A stretch of DNA of 64,000 bases from Streptomyces sp. Tu6071 (GCF_000213055.1 NZ_CM001165.1:7247445-7311444), one strand, 5' to 3'; shown: positions 40,195 through 49,700, counted from the first letter of the stretch. Notes: generated by a model not told the origin, from the letters alone. Numbers and translations are program-made.

Positions 40195-41106
40195 GTGACC
40201 CCCGTGCGAACCCCCTTGCGCGCCCTCCGGCGGCACCGTCCGCTCTCCGCACTCGTCGTGGCCGCCGCCCTCGGCGCCACCGCGCTCCTGCCCGCCTCCG
40301 CGAACGCCGAGCCCGCGCGGGCCGCCGCGGCGAGCTTCACCGAGGACTTCGACGGCGCCGCCGGCTCGGCCGTCGACGGCTCCAAGTGGCAGCTGGAGAC
40401 CGGCGACAACGTCGACAACCACGAACGGCAGTACTACACCTCGGGCACCGACAACGCGGCCCTCGACGGGGACGGACACCTCGTCATCACCGCCAAGAAG
40501 GAGAACCCGGCCGGATACCAGTGCTGGTACGGGAGTTGCGAGTACACCTCCGCACGGCTCAACACCTCCGGCAAGTTCAGCAGCACCTACGGGCACGTCG
40601 AGACCCGCATGAAGATCCCGCGCGGCCAGGGCATCTGGCCGGCCTTCTGGATGCTCGGCGACGACATCGGCTCGGTCGGGTGGCCCAACTCGGGCGAGAT
40701 CGACATCATGGAGAACGTCGGCTTCGAGCCGAACACCGTGCACGGCACGATCCACGGGCCCGGCTACTCGGGCTCCGGGGGCATCGGCGCGGGCTACTCG
40801 CTCCCGGGCGGCGCCGCCTTCGCCGACGACTTCCACACCTTCGCGGTCGACTGGAACCCCGACTCGATCAGCTGGTCCGTCGACGGCAACGTCTACCAGA
40901 CCCGCACCCCCGCCGACCTCGGCGGCAACCAGTGGGTCTTCAACAAGCCGTTCTTCATCATTCTCAACCTCGCGGTCGGCGGCTACTGGCCCGGCGACCC
41001 GGACGGCTCCACGCAGCTCCCGCAGCAACTCGTCGTCGACTACGTGCACGTGACGACGGGCGCGGCGGCGAAGGAGCAGCAGAAAGCGGCAGCCGGCGGC
41101 CACTGA
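40195..41106 (+). CDS. Secreted glycoside hydrolase family 16 (beta-glucanase-like)
   Basis: A 303-residue exported enzyme. The signal peptide (LRALRRHRPLSALVVAAALG, cleavage after ASANA) precedes a jelly-roll GH16 domain. The catalytic signature is GEIDIMENVG with Glu168, Asp170 and Glu173. The opening FTEDFDGAAGSAVDGSKW and the Trp-rich GQGIWPAFWMLG substrate groove match endo-beta-1,3(4)-glucanases. No carbohydrate-binding module follows. GTG at 40195 or GTG at 40204 could be used; GAAAG lies four bases before the first. It would release oligosaccharides from beta-glucans outside the cell. Confidence 0.92.
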   Translation: MTPVRTPLRALRRHRPLSALVVAAALGATALLPASANAEPARAAAASFTEDFDGAAGSAVDGSKWQLETGDNVDNHERQYYTSGTDNAALDGDGHLVITAKKENPAGYQCWYGSCEYTSARLNTSGKFSSTYGHVETRMKIPRGQGIWPAFWMLGDDIGSVGWPNSGEIDIMENVGFEPNTVHGTIHGPGYSGSGGIGAGYSLPGGAAFADDFHTFAVDWNPDSISWSVDGNVYQTRTPADLGGNQWVFNKPFFIILNLAVGGYWPGDPDGSTQLPQQLVVDYVHVTTGAAAKEQQKAAAGGH

Positions 41107-41111
41107 GCGAC

Positions 41112-41161
41112 GCTGCCCGGACGGGGAGGCTCACCCCGCCGCGGGGCCCTGTCCGGGCAGC
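41112..41161. terminator. Shared terminator of convergent GH16 and DUF4032 genes
   Basis: GCTGCCCGGAC (41112-41122) pairs perfectly with GTCCGGGCAGC (41151-41161). The right arm lies inside the last codons of the DUF4032 gene, so the hairpin overlaps coding sequence. Confidence 0.7.
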
Positions 41162-42366
41162 ACCCGCTCCACGTAGTCCCGCGTCGCCTCGTCGAGCCCC
41201 ACGTCCCGACCCGAGCGCTCCGACAAGTACCAGCGGTTCTCCAGGAGTTCGTGGTACACCTGCGCCGGATCGAGGTTCCGCCGCAGCTCCAGCGGCACCC
41301 CGCGCACGGCCGGCCGGAACACCTCACGCACCCAGCGGTGCGCGAGCACCTCGGTGCGCGCGCCCGCCGGGTCGCCCGGCGCGTAGTCCTCCTGCGTCGC
41401 CATCCAGGTCTCCAGGTCGCCGAGCAGCCGCCGCGCCTGGTTCTCCTCCGCGTCGAGCCCCGTCAGCCGCAGCAACTGCCGCTGGTGGTGCCCCGCGTCC
41501 ACGACCTTCGGCAGGAAGGTGATGCGCTCGCCGTCCCCCGTCGAGCCGATCTGCATCTCGGCGACGTCGAAGCCCAGGTCGTTGAGGCGTCGCACCCGCC
41601 GGTCGATGTAGTGCCGCTTGTCCGCCGGGTAGACCGACTGCCGGGTCAGCTCCGTCCACAGCTCCTCGTACCGGGCCGCGAGCGCCGCCGAGAACTCGAC
41701 GGGGTCCACCGAGGGGTGCAGCGCCCCCGACGCCTCCAGGTCGAGCAGCTCGCCCGCGATGTTCACGCGCGCGAGGTCGATGTCGTACTCGCGCTGGCCC
41801 CGGCTCAGCGTCGTGTGCGTCTCGCCGGTCTCGGCGTCCACGAGGTAGGCGGCGAAGGCGCCCGCGTCGCGGCGGAAGAGCGTGTTCGACAGCGAGCAGT
41901 CGCCCCACGCGAAGCCCACGAGGTGCAGCCGCACGAGGAGCACGGCGAGCGCGTCCATGAGGCGGTTCATCGTCGAGGGGCGCATCGTCGTCTCGAACAT
42001 CGAGCGGTACGGCATCGAGCCGCCCAGGTGCCGCGTGATGAGCGCCGTCTCCAGCGGCTCCCCGCCCGCCGTCCGCCGCCCGGTCACGACCGCGAGCGGA
42101 TCGACCGCGGGAATCCCGAGACGGTCCAGGTCCCGCAGGAGCGTGTACTCGCGCTCGGCGGGCCGCGTCGCCAGCTCCTTCACCGCGAGCACCTCGTCCC
42201 CGGCCCGCGCGTACCGCACGACGTGCCGCGAGATACCGCGCGGCAGCGGCACGAGGTACCGCTCCGGCCACTCCTCCAGGGGCAGCTCCCACGGGAGGTC
42301 CAGAAGGAGAGCGGGGTGCTCGGGGTTGGTCGCGCTGATCTGGAGGGTGCTGATCTGGAGAGCCAT
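41131..42366 (-). CDS. DUF4032 protein with a kinase-like N-terminal region
   Basis: A 411-residue cytoplasmic protein. The N-terminal two thirds resembles a lipopolysaccharide-kinase/protein-kinase-like fold: an ATP-lobe type strand pair (VVRYARAGDEVLAVKELATR), VRLHLVGFAWGDCSLSNTLF (a catalytic-loop-like GDCSLSN) and AYLVDAETGE (DFG-like D). The C-terminal part matches the DUF4032 layout (VVDAGHHQRQLLRLTGLDAE). Substrate unknown. The start is the ATG of MALQISTLQ. Confidence 0.85.
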   Translation of the reverse strand: MALQISTLQISATNPEHPALLLDLPWELPLEEWPERYLVPLPRGISRHVVRYARAGDEVLAVKELATRPAEREYTLLRDLDRLGIPAVDPLAVVTGRRTAGGEPLETALITRHLGGSMPYRSMFETTMRPSTMNRLMDALAVLLVRLHLVGFAWGDCSLSNTLFRRDAGAFAAYLVDAETGETHTTLSRGQREYDIDLARVNIAGELLDLEASGALHPSVDPVEFSAALAARYEELWTELTRQSVYPADKRHYIDRRVRRLNDLGFDVAEMQIGSTGDGERITFLPKVVDAGHHQRQLLRLTGLDAEENQARRLLGDLETWMATQEDYAPGDPAGARTEVLAHRWVREVFRPAVRGVPLELRRNLDPAQVYHELLENRWYLSERSGRDVGLDEATRDYVERVLPGQGPAAG

Positions 42367-42555
42367 GCCTCGCCTCGTCGTCACGGTCGTCACGCTTGCC
42401 GGGGTCCGCGACGGTCGTCGGGTCGTCGGGGGCGTCACGGTGCCGGTACGCCGCGCACCCTCGGGCGGCATGATGATCGTACCGCCGTACGGGGTGGGGG
42501 AGAGGCGAGGCGGTACGGGGCAGACGCCGCCCGCGCCGCCCCGTACCCCGGGACC

Positions 42556-43524
42556 TCAGTGCCCCGCCACCTCGTGCGGTCCGTACGGCGCCTCCAGCTC
42601 CGCGATCTCCTTCTCGTCCAGGACGAGATCCAGCGCCGCGACCGCGTCCGTCAGGTGCGACTCCTTCGTCACGCCGACGATCGGCGAGGTGACGCCGGGC
42701 CGCTGGAGCAGCCACGCGAGCGCGACCCGCGCCGCGGGGATCCCGCGCGCCGCCGCGATCCGCTGGACCGCCTCGACGATCTCGCGGTCCCCGTCCGCGT
42801 AGAGCGTCTTGCCGAACTCGTCCGTGCGCGCCCGCTCCGTCTCCGCGTCCCACGGACGGGTGAGCCGCCCGCGCGCCAGCGGGCTCCACGGCAGCACTCC
42901 CACGCCCCGGTCCGCGCAGAGCGGCAGCATCTCGCGCTCCTCCTCGCGGTAGAGCAGGTTGTAGTGGTCCTGCATCGCCGCGAAGCGCGTCCAGCCGTGC
43001 GCCGCCGCCGTGTACTGGAGCTTCGAGAACTGCCAGGCGTACATCGAACTCGCCCCGATGTAGCGCGCCTTGCCCGCCTTCACGACGTCGTGGAGCGCCT
43101 CCATCGTCTCCTCGACGGGCGTCGCCGGGTCGAAGCGGTGGATCTGGTAGAGGTCCACGTAGTCGGTGCCGAGCCGCTTCAGGCTCGCGTCGATCTCGTG
43201 CAGGATCACCTTGCGCGAGAGCCCGCCGCCGTTGGGGCCCTTGCGCATCGGCATGTACACCTTCGTGGCGAGCACGACGTCCTCGCGGCGCGCGAAGTCC
43301 TTCAGCGCGCGCCCCACGATCTCCTCGCTCGTGCCGTCCGAGTAGGCGTTGGCGGTGTCGAAGAAGGTGATGCCCGCCTCGATCGCCTGCCGGATCAGGG
43401 GCCGTGAGCGCTCCTCGTCGAGCGTCCACGCGTGATTGCCCCGGTCGGGAATGCCGAAGCTCATGCACCCCAGGGTGAGGCGGGAGACGTCCAGCCCTGT
43501 CGAGCCGAGTTTCACGTACCGCAC
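42556..43524 (-). CDS. Aldo/keto reductase (AKR11/YajO type)
   Basis: A 322-residue TIM-barrel reductase. It begins VRYVKLGSTGLDVSRLTLGC. Catalytic residues are in FFDTANAYSDGTSEE (Asp, Tyr), ATKVYM (Lys) and YQIHRFDP (His). The cofactor-binding end is PIVGVTKESHLTDAVAAL. This longer group acts on varied aldehydes and ketones. The start is a GTG behind GACGGAGG; upstream codons in frame are non-coding. It is divergent from the ZTP riboswitch and glyA transcript. Confidence 0.92.
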   Translation of the reverse strand: MRYVKLGSTGLDVSRLTLGCMSFGIPDRGNHAWTLDEERSRPLIRQAIEAGITFFDTANAYSDGTSEEIVGRALKDFARREDVVLATKVYMPMRKGPNGGGLSRKVILHEIDASLKRLGTDYVDLYQIHRFDPATPVEETMEALHDVVKAGKARYIGASSMYAWQFSKLQYTAAAHGWTRFAAMQDHYNLLYREEEREMLPLCADRGVGVLPWSPLARGRLTRPWDAETERARTDEFGKTLYADGDREIVEAVQRIAAARGIPAARVALAWLLQRPGVTSPIVGVTKESHLTDAVAALDLVLDEKEIAELEAPYGPHEVAGH

Positions 43525-43662
43525 AGCGTGGCCTCCGTCGGTGGTCGGGCGGCCGGGGTCGTCCCCGGCCCCGTCCATGATCCTCCCTCGCGCCCGCCCT
43601 GCTCGTGGCGTCCCGCATCGTGAGCCGCCCGAGCCCCGTGGTCCCCGTTCCTTGCTAGCCTG

Positions 43663-43770
43663 CCCCCGGGGCCGTGACTGGCGCGAACAGTGGAATCGAC
43701 CACGAGGAAGCGGCCTCCGCACGGGTGGTGCCTCCGCCCGGTGTGCGGTCGTGCGCCTGGGCCATTCGAC
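43663..43770 (+). promoter_or_regulatory. ZTP (pfl) riboswitch upstream of glyA
   Basis: The conserved 5' block GCCGTGACTGGCG (43671-43683) is followed by a hairpin, the CCACGAGGAAGCGG block (43700-43713) and the 3' block GTGCGCCTGGGCC (43751-43763). These are the pfl-motif landmarks that form the ZTP/AICAR-ribotide pocket. A TAGCCT -10 at 43656-43661 places the transcript start at the element. The downstream gene is serine hydroxymethyltransferase, a classic ZTP target reporting low 10-formyl-tetrahydrofolate. Confidence 0.92.
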
Positions 43771-43789
43771 ACTGACCTGGGAGTGAGCC

Positions 43790-45280
43790 ATGTCCAGCGC
43801 ACCCGAGCGGTTCCCCGCCCCCGAGCCGACCGGCGACCCCGAGCGGAACACCTCCCTCGCCTCCGCCGCTTTCCGCGGCGCCCTCGATGTCGTCCGCTCC
43901 GTCGAGCCCCGTATCGCCGCCGCGATCGGCCAGGAGCTGACCGACCAGCGCGAGTCCCTCAAGCTCATCGCGAGCGAGAACTACGCGTCCCCCGCGACGC
44001 TCCTCGCAATGGGCAACTGGATGAGCGACAAGTACGCCGAGGGCACCGTCGGGCACCGCTTCTACGCGGGCTGCCGCAACGTCGACACCGTCGAGTCCGT
44101 CGCCGCCGAGCACGCGCGCGCCCTCTTCGGTGCCGACCACGCCTACGTGCAGCCGCACTCCGGCATCGACGCCAACCTCGTCGCCTTCTGGTCGGTCCTC
44201 GCGCAGCGCGTCGAGAGCCCCGCCTTGGAGCGCGCGGGGGTACGGGGCGTCAACGACCTGAGCGAGGAGGACTGGGCCGAGCTGCGGCGCTCCCTCGGCG
44301 ACCAGCGGATGCTCGGCATGTCGCTCGACGCGGGCGGCCACCTCACGCACGGCTTCCGCCCGAACATCAGCGGCAAGATGTTCCACCAGCGCAGCTACGG
44401 CACCGACCCGCGGACGGGCCGGATCGACTACGACGCCGTACGCGCCGCCGCCCGCGAGTTCCGCCCGCTCATCCTCATCGCCGGGTACTCGGCCTACCCG
44501 CGCCTCGTCAACTTCCGTGTCATGCGCGAGATCGCGGACGAGGTCGGTGCGACGCTCATGGTCGACATGGCGCACTTCGCCGGGCTCGTCGCGGGCAAGG
44601 TCCTCACCGGCGAGCACGACCCCGTGCCGTTCGCGCACATCGTGACGACCACGACGCACAAGTCCCTGCGCGGCCCGCGCGGCGGCATGGTGCTGTGCGA
44701 GGAGTCGCTCGCCGAGCACGTCGACCGCGGCTGCCCCATGGTCCTCGGCGGCCCCCTCCCGCACGTCATGGCCGCCAAGGCCGTCGCCCTCGCCGAGGCC
44801 CGGCAGCCGGCGTTCCGGACCTACGCCCAGCAGATCGTGGACAACGCGCGCGCCCTCGCCGAGGGGCTCACCCGGCGCGGCGCCAAGCTCGTCACGGGCG
44901 GCACCGACAACCACCTCGTCCTCCTCGACGTCTCCGGCTACGGCCTCACCGGGCGGCAGGCCGAGTCCGCGCTGCTGGACTCCGGCATCGTCACCAACCG
45001 CAACGCCGTCCCGCAGGACCCCAACGGGGCCTGGTACACGAGCGGCATCCGGCTCGGCACGCCCGCGCTCACGACGCGCGGCCTCGGCGCCCCGGAACTC
45101 GACGAGGTCGCCGCCCTCATCGACGGCGTCCTGCGCGGCACGAGCCCCGGCACGACGAAGTCGGGCAAGCCCTCCAAGGCCCAGTACGTCCTCGCGGACG
45201 GCCTCGCCGCCCGCACCGCCGAGCAGGCCGCCGACCTCCTCGCCAAGCACCCGCTCTACCCGGGCATCGACCTGTCCTGA
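43790..45280 (+). CDS. glyA: Serine hydroxymethyltransferase
   Basis: A 496-residue PLP enzyme that interconverts serine and glycine and makes 5,10-methylene-tetrahydrofolate. It has [40 protein letters not shown] and the Schiff-base Lys291 in [16 protein letters not shown]. It is about 80 residues longer than E. coli GlyA because of an insert near 142-190, as is common for the second actinobacterial SHMT. The ATG follows GGGAGTGAGCC. Expression is controlled by the ZTP riboswitch. A perfect hairpin closes the unit. Confidence 0.95.
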   Translation: MSSAPERFPAPEPTGDPERNTSLASAAFRGALDVVRSVEPRIAAAIGQELTDQRESLKLIASENYASPATLLAMGNWMSDKYAEGTVGHRFYAGCRNVDTVESVAAEHARALFGADHAYVQPHSGIDANLVAFWSVLAQRVESPALERAGVRGVNDLSEEDWAELRRSLGDQRMLGMSLDAGGHLTHGFRPNISGKMFHQRSYGTDPRTGRIDYDAVRAAAREFRPLILIAGYSAYPRLVNFRVMREIADEVGATLMVDMAHFAGLVAGKVLTGEHDPVPFAHIVTTTTHKSLRGPRGGMVLCEESLAEHVDRGCPMVLGGPLPHVMAAKAVALAEARQPAFRTYAQQIVDNARALAEGLTRRGAKLVTGGTDNHLVLLDVSGYGLTGRQAESALLDSGIVTNRNAVPQDPNGAWYTSGIRLGTPALTTRGLGAPELDEVAALIDGVLRGTSPGTTKSGKPSKAQYVLADGLAARTAEQAADLLAKHPLYPGIDLS

Positions 45281-45524
45281 CCCGCACGCGTCGTCCCGCC
45301 GCCCCCGGTGCCCCGCGCCGGGGGCGGCGTCGCTTCGGGACCCGCCGTGCCCTGTTCCGCGAGGTGGGTGTCCACGGTGCTGTTCAGCTCGGCCATGAAC
45401 GCCTCGAACTCCTCCGGGACGTGCGGCGACCAGCGCGCCATCGTGGTGTCGAGGCGGGCGGCGAGCGGGCCGAAGAGCTCGTCCGCCCGTTCCTGGATGT
45501 GCCCCCCGCTGCGCAGGTGACGAC
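45256..45524 (-). pseudogene. Remnant of a MarR-type regulator (C-terminal helices only)
   Basis: On the minus strand a coding-like stretch (HLRSGGHIQERADELFGPLA, then WSPHVPEEFEAFMAELNSTV) matches the C-terminal dimerisation helices of MarR proteins. There is no winged-helix part and no credible start; upstream the frame runs into unrelated sequence. The reading also overlaps the glyA terminator and last codons. It looks like the 3' end of a decayed gene. The 115 bp from here to 45638 show nothing else. Confidence 0.5.
45297..45329 (+). terminator. Terminator of glyA
   Basis: CGCCGCCCCCGG (45297-45308) and CCGGGGGCGGCG (45318-45329) form a perfect 12-bp stem 16 bp after the glyA stop. Confidence 0.85.
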
Positions 45525-45638
45525 GCGCCCGCCCGCAGGCCGGCGCCCACCCCGGGCGCCTGACCCCGCGCGTACGCGCCGCCGCGTACCGGCGCGGTGG
45601 GTCCGGCCGCCGTCCGCACGGCCGGGCCCACCGCGTCC

Positions 45639-46160
45639 TCACTCCTCCCGCTCCGAGTACCGGGCCCGCGCCCACAGCGGCAGGATCAGCCAGCACAGCA
45701 CGTACCAGCCGACGACCCCCGCCACGAACCAGGGGACGAACGCGTCGTGCGTCGCCGTGCGCAGGACGAGGAAGAGGGCGGACGTGAGCGTCGCGAGCAG
45801 CAGCATGAGCCCGACGAAGGTCATGCGCGCCGCCCACTCGACGGTCCGCTTCTTGATCCGGCGGCCCGACAGGAGCCGGTGGAAGGGGACGGGGGATATG
45901 AGCGCGCCCGTCGCGAGGGCGCCGAGCACCACCGTCGTCAGATAGATGTTGGTGTCCGTGTGCGACAACTCGTCGAACATCGGCGTGAACACGACCGTCA
46001 GCAGGAAACCGAAGAGGATCTGGACGCCGGTCTGCGCGACCCGCACCTCCTGCATCAGCTCGTTCCACTGCCGGTCGGCCCGCTCCTCCTCGCTCTCGCT
46101 CCGCCCGCGTCCCGCCTCCGGGACCTCCGCCTCTGCCCGCGCCTCGGCCTGCGCCGTCAT
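45639..46160 (-). CDS. DUF6328 family membrane protein
   Basis: A 173-residue protein. An acidic cytoplasmic N-terminus ends in the conserved RQWNELMQEVRVAQTGVQIL, followed by four membrane helices (GFLLTVVFTPMF, NIYLTTVVLGALATGALI, MTFVGLMLLLATLTSALFLV, WFVAGVVGWYVLCWLILPLW). This matches the small DUF6328 proteins sometimes annotated as sodium:proton antiporters without proof. ATG at 46160. Function unknown. Confidence 0.8.
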   Translation of the reverse strand: MTAQAEARAEAEVPEAGRGRSESEEERADRQWNELMQEVRVAQTGVQILFGFLLTVVFTPMFDELSHTDTNIYLTTVVLGALATGALISPVPFHRLLSGRRIKKRTVEWAARMTFVGLMLLLATLTSALFLVLRTATHDAFVPWFVAGVVGWYVLCWLILPLWARARYSEREE

Positions 46161-46309
46161 GCCGCCCTCCCCGCTCCTGGTCCGTGGCGAGCGCGTACCC
46201 CCGTTGGCCCAGGGTTCACCCCCCGTACCCGGGGAAGGGAACGTGCCACGTACACCCGTCCCGAGCAGGGCGTACGCTCACGCCACACCCCACCCAGAGG
46301 AGCCCCCCG

Positions 46310-46684
46310 ATGTCCCGCCCCGACACCTCCGCCACCCTCCTCGCCGGTCTCCTCATCGGCGCCGGTGCCCTGCACTTCGCGCGCCCCGCCCCCTTCGACG
46401 CGATCGTCCCGCGCAACCTGCCCGGCTCCCCGCGCACCTGGACCCGGCTCAGCGGCGTCGCCGAGTGCGCGGTCGGCGCGGCCGTCGCCGTCCCCGCGAC
46501 CCGCTCCCGGGGCGCGCTCGCCGCCGCCGGGCTCTTCCTCGCCGTCCTCCCGGCGAACATCCGCATGGCACGCGACTGGGACGACAGGCCCACGCCCTAC
46601 CGCGCCGCCGCCTGGGCCCGCGTCCCGCTCCAGGCCCCGCTCATCGGCTGGGCGTTGCGCCTCTCCGCCCGCACGGGCCGCTGA
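46310..46684 (+). CDS. DoxX-like small membrane protein
   Basis: A 124-residue protein with four helices. LLAGLLIGAGALHFARPAPF and DAIVPRNLPGSPRTWTRLSG form a first helix and loop, then VAECAVGAAVAVPATRSRGA and LAAAGLFLAVLPANIRMARD. The H-F-x-x-P and the loop after the first helix match the DoxX-like superfamily. AGAGGAGC precedes the ATG. The final codons are part of a 17-bp tandem repeat that continues past the stop. Function unknown; DoxX-like proteins are linked to thiosulfate and redox membrane complexes. Confidence 0.75.
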   Translation: MSRPDTSATLLAGLLIGAGALHFARPAPFDAIVPRNLPGSPRTWTRLSGVAECAVGAAVAVPATRSRGALAAAGLFLAVLPANIRMARDWDDRPTPYRAAAWARVPLQAPLIGWALRLSARTGR

Positions 46685-46721
46685 CGCGCACGGGCCGCTG
46701 ACGCGCACCGGCCGCCGACGG
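46671..46721. repeat. 17-bp tandem repeat overlapping a gene end
   Basis: GCACGGGCCGCTGACGC repeats perfectly at 46671-46687 and 46688-46704 and degenerately at 46705-46721. The first copy encodes the last residues and stop of the DoxX-like gene. Confidence 0.8.
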
Positions 46722-46771
46722 GCACACCCGACCGCCGCCGCCCGCACCCTCCGGTACCCCCGCCCCGGCGC

Positions 46772-48634
46772 TCAGCCCCCGAGCTGCCGGTCCAGGTTGA
46801 CCGCCGCGCTGATGAGCGCGAGGTGCGTGAACGCCTGCGGGAAATTGCCCAGTTGCTCGCCCGTGGGCCCGATCTGCTCCGCGTACAGGCCGACATGGTT
46901 CGCGTACGTGAACATCTTCTCCAGCGCGAGCCGCGCGCCCTCCACGTCCCCCGTCCGCGTCAGCGCCTCCACCCACCAGAACGAGCAGATCGAGAACGTG
47001 CCCTCGGCGCCCTCCAGGCCGTCCGGCGAGAGCCTCGGGTCGTAGCGGAAGACGAGGCTGTCCGCGACGAGGTCGCGGCGGATCGCCTCCACCGTGCCGA
47101 GGAAGCGCGGATCGGTGGGGGAGAGGAACTTCACCATCGGCATGAGGAGCAGCGCCGCGTCCACCACCGCGTCCCCGCCCACCGCCTCCTCCGCCTCCGC
47201 GCAGTCACCGGGTCGCAGCCGCTGCGTGAACGTCCCCGCCTCCTCGTCCCAGCCCTCCGCGATGATCTGCCGGTACATCGTGTCCCGCGTCGCCATCCAC
47301 CGCCCCAGGTCCCCCGGCAGCCCCCGCTGCCGCGCCACCCGCACCATCCGCTCCACCGCGACCCAGCACATGAGCCGCGAGTAGGTGTGGCGCTGGCGCC
47401 CGGCACGGGTCTCCCAGATGCTCTCGTCCGGCTGGTCCCAGTGGTCGAGCAGCCAGTCGAGGAGCGTGCACAGGTCGGTCCACGCCTCGTACGAGATGCC
47501 CTTGCCGTACTTGTTGAACAGGTAGACGGAGTCGATGAGTTCGCCGAAGATGTCGAGCTGGAGCTGATCCTTCGCGCCGTTCCCGACCCGGCACGGCGCC
47601 GAGCCCCGGTACCCCTCCCAGTGGTCGAGCACGACCTCCTCGCGCACCGCCTCGCCGTCGATCGTGTACAGCGCGCGCAGCGGCCCGCCCTCGCCGCTCA
47701 CGCACGCCTTGCGCAGCAGCCGCGTCAGCCAGCCCGTGAAGGCGTCCGCCTCCTCCGTGAAGCCGAGCCGCAGCAGCGCGTACAGCGAGAACGCCGCGTC
47801 CCTGATCCACACGTACCGGTAGTCCCAGTTCCGTTCCCCGCCGACCCGCTCCGGCAGGCCGAGCGTCGGCGCGGCGATCACCGCGCCGCTCGGCTCGTGC
47901 GTGAGCAGCTTGAGGGTCAGCACGGAGCGGTGCACGCGCTCGCGCCAGCGGCCCGCGTACCCCGAACGGGAGAGCCAGCCGCGCCAGTACGCGACCGTGC
48001 CGAGAAACAACTCCTCGACCTCGGCCGCCGACGTCCCACCCGTGTCCTCGCGCGCGTCCTCCAGCACGAACGCGGCCGACTCCCCGGCCGAGAGCGTGAA
48101 CTCGCCGTGCGCGTCCCGCCCCTCGACACGCAACGGGACCCGCGTGCGCAGCGCGAGCGCCCCCGCCGGGCCCGTGAACTCGGCCCCGTACGCCGTGGCG
48201 CGGGCCTCGTGCGGGGCCCGCCCGTAGTCCATGCGCGGCGCGATCCCCATACGCATCGGCATCCGCCCCCGCACGCACACCACGCGCCGCACGAGCCGCT
48301 GCCGGTGCGCCTCGTCCTTCGGCCGCAGCAGCGGCATGAAGTCCTGCACCTCGACGATGCCGTCCTCGGTGAGCATCCGCGTCACGAGGATGTTCGTGTC
48401 CGGGAAGTAGAACTGGTGGTACGTCGCCTCGCCGTCCGCCACCGGGGCGATCCGCCAGCGCCCGCCCTCGCGCGCGTCGAGCAGCGCGCCGAAGACGCTC
48501 GGCGAGTCGAAGCGCGGGGCACAGAACCAGTCGACGCTCCCGTCCACCGCGACGAGCGCCGCCGTGCGCAGATCACCGATGAGGCCGTGCTCCGCGATCG
48601 GCGGGTACGCGCCGTGCCGCTCCTGCTCCGCCAT
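46772..48634 (-). CDS. Glycoside hydrolase family 15 (glucoamylase/trehalase-like)
   Basis: A 620-residue cytoplasmic enzyme. The N-terminal beta-sandwich domain includes YPPIAEHGLIGDLRTAALVA and DGSVDWFCAPRFDSPSVFGA. The (alpha/alpha)6 barrel holds NWDYRYVWIRDAAFSLYALL and, near 400, LDIFGELIDSVYLFNKYGKG. The catalytic acid pair appears as the Glu in VLDHWEGYRG and a Glu in SFWWVEAL. No signal peptide. Mycobacterial homologues of this layout are trehalases, others are glucoamylases or dextran glucosidases, so specificity is open. The start is the ATG of MAEQERHGAY. Confidence 0.9.
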   Translation of the reverse strand: MAEQERHGAYPPIAEHGLIGDLRTAALVAVDGSVDWFCAPRFDSPSVFGALLDAREGGRWRIAPVADGEATYHQFYFPDTNILVTRMLTEDGIVEVQDFMPLLRPKDEAHRQRLVRRVVCVRGRMPMRMGIAPRMDYGRAPHEARATAYGAEFTGPAGALALRTRVPLRVEGRDAHGEFTLSAGESAAFVLEDAREDTGGTSAAEVEELFLGTVAYWRGWLSRSGYAGRWRERVHRSVLTLKLLTHEPSGAVIAAPTLGLPERVGGERNWDYRYVWIRDAAFSLYALLRLGFTEEADAFTGWLTRLLRKACVSGEGGPLRALYTIDGEAVREEVVLDHWEGYRGSAPCRVGNGAKDQLQLDIFGELIDSVYLFNKYGKGISYEAWTDLCTLLDWLLDHWDQPDESIWETRAGRQRHTYSRLMCWVAVERMVRVARQRGLPGDLGRWMATRDTMYRQIIAEGWDEEAGTFTQRLRPGDCAEAEEAVGGDAVVDAALLLMPMVKFLSPTDPRFLGTVEAIRRDLVADSLVFRYDPRLSPDGLEGAEGTFSICSFWWVEALTRTGDVEGARLALEKMFTYANHVGLYAEQIGPTGEQLGNFPQAFTHLALISAAVNLDRQLGG

Positions 48635-48794
48635 CGTCCGGCCTCCCGTGGCTCGGGCCGGGAAGGGGGGGCGCGGCCCCGGCCGGTCCGCACGGCCAGT
48701 GTCAGGGCCCGCGCCCCCGTCCGCACGCGCAGGACGCCCCGGCACTCACCGGGACCCCTGGTCAGGGCGGGTGGCGCGGGGGCAGACTGCTCCC

Positions 48795-49700
48795 ATGAGC
48801 ACCCAACGCATCGGCCTCGTCGGCTCCGGTTCCTGGGCCGAGCGCACCCATGCCCCCGCGCTCGCCGCGCACCCCGGGGTCGCCTTCACCGGGGTTTGGG
48901 GCCGCAGGCCCGAGGCCGCCGCCGCACTCGCCGCCACGCACGGCGTCCCCGCCCACAGCGGCGAGGACGGTTTCGCGGAACTCCTCGAAGCGAGCGACGC
49001 CCTCGCCTTCGCCCTCCCGCCGGACGTCCAGGCCCCGCTTGCGACGCGTGCCGCCGAGGCGGGCCGCCACCTCCTCCTCGACAAGCCCGTCGCCACGGAT
49101 GTCGCGACGGCCCGCGCCCTCGCCGACGCCGCCACGGGCGCGGGCGTCTCCTCGGTCGTCTTCACGACCATGCGCTTCGCCCCGGCGTCCGCCGAGTGGC
49201 TCGCGGAGCTCGCCGGGCGGGACGGCTGGATCACCGGGCGCGCGGAGTGGTTCGGCGGCCTGTACGGCAGCGACGCGGACCCGAGCCCCGAATCGCCGTG
49301 GCGCCGCGAGAAGGGCGGCCTGTGGGACGTGGGCCCGCACGCCCTGTCGGTGCTGTTCGCCGTCCTCGGCGACGTCGAGGCGATCACGGCCGTACGCGGC
49401 GCACCGGACCTGACCCACCTGATCCTGCGCCACACCTCGGGCGCCACCAGCTCGGCGGCCCTGACCCTGAGCGCCCCCAAGGCAGCCGCGGGCGTCTCGG
49501 TCACCTTCCGGGGCACCGAGGGCGTCGCGAGCCTCCCCGAGGGCCGCGACACCTCCGTCACCTCCTTCACCGCCGCGATCGACGCGCTGCTGACGGCGAT
49601 CGACACGAAGACCCCGCACGCGTGCGACGTGCGCTTCGGCGCCCGGCTGACGGAGCTCCTGGCGGAGGCGGAGGAGCAGCTGAGGGCGGCGGGGGAGTAG
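48795..49700 (+). CDS. Gfo/Idh/MocA family NAD(P)-dependent oxidoreductase
   Basis: A 301-residue protein. The Rossmann fold starts RIGLVGSGSWAERTHAPALA (GxGxxA type). The EKP-like motif is LLLDKPVATDVATARALADA. The C-terminal alpha/beta domain has LWDVGPHALSVLFAVLGDVE with the catalytic His. These enzymes oxidise or reduce sugars and inositols; the substrate is unclear. A CAGACT hexamer six bases before the ATG may be a weak -10 of a leaderless mRNA. No ribosome binding site is seen. Confidence 0.88.
   Translation: MSTQRIGLVGSGSWAERTHAPALAAHPGVAFTGVWGRRPEAAAALAATHGVPAHSGEDGFAELLEASDALAFALPPDVQAPLATRAAEAGRHLLLDKPVATDVATARALADAATGAGVSSVVFTTMRFAPASAEWLAELAGRDGWITGRAEWFGGLYGSDADPSPESPWRREKGGLWDVGPHALSVLFAVLGDVEAITAVRGAPDLTHLILRHTSGATSSAALTLSAPKAAAGVSVTFRGTEGVASLPEGRDTSVTSFTAAIDALLTAIDTKTPHACDVRFGARLTELLAEAEEQLRAAGE

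Noticed and set aside
37621..41103. A single minus-strand frame of 1160 codons
   Set aside because: Only its last 188 codons (the rhodanese) are coding. The rest runs antisense through the VOC, WYL and GH16 region with Arg/Gly-rich shadow composition.
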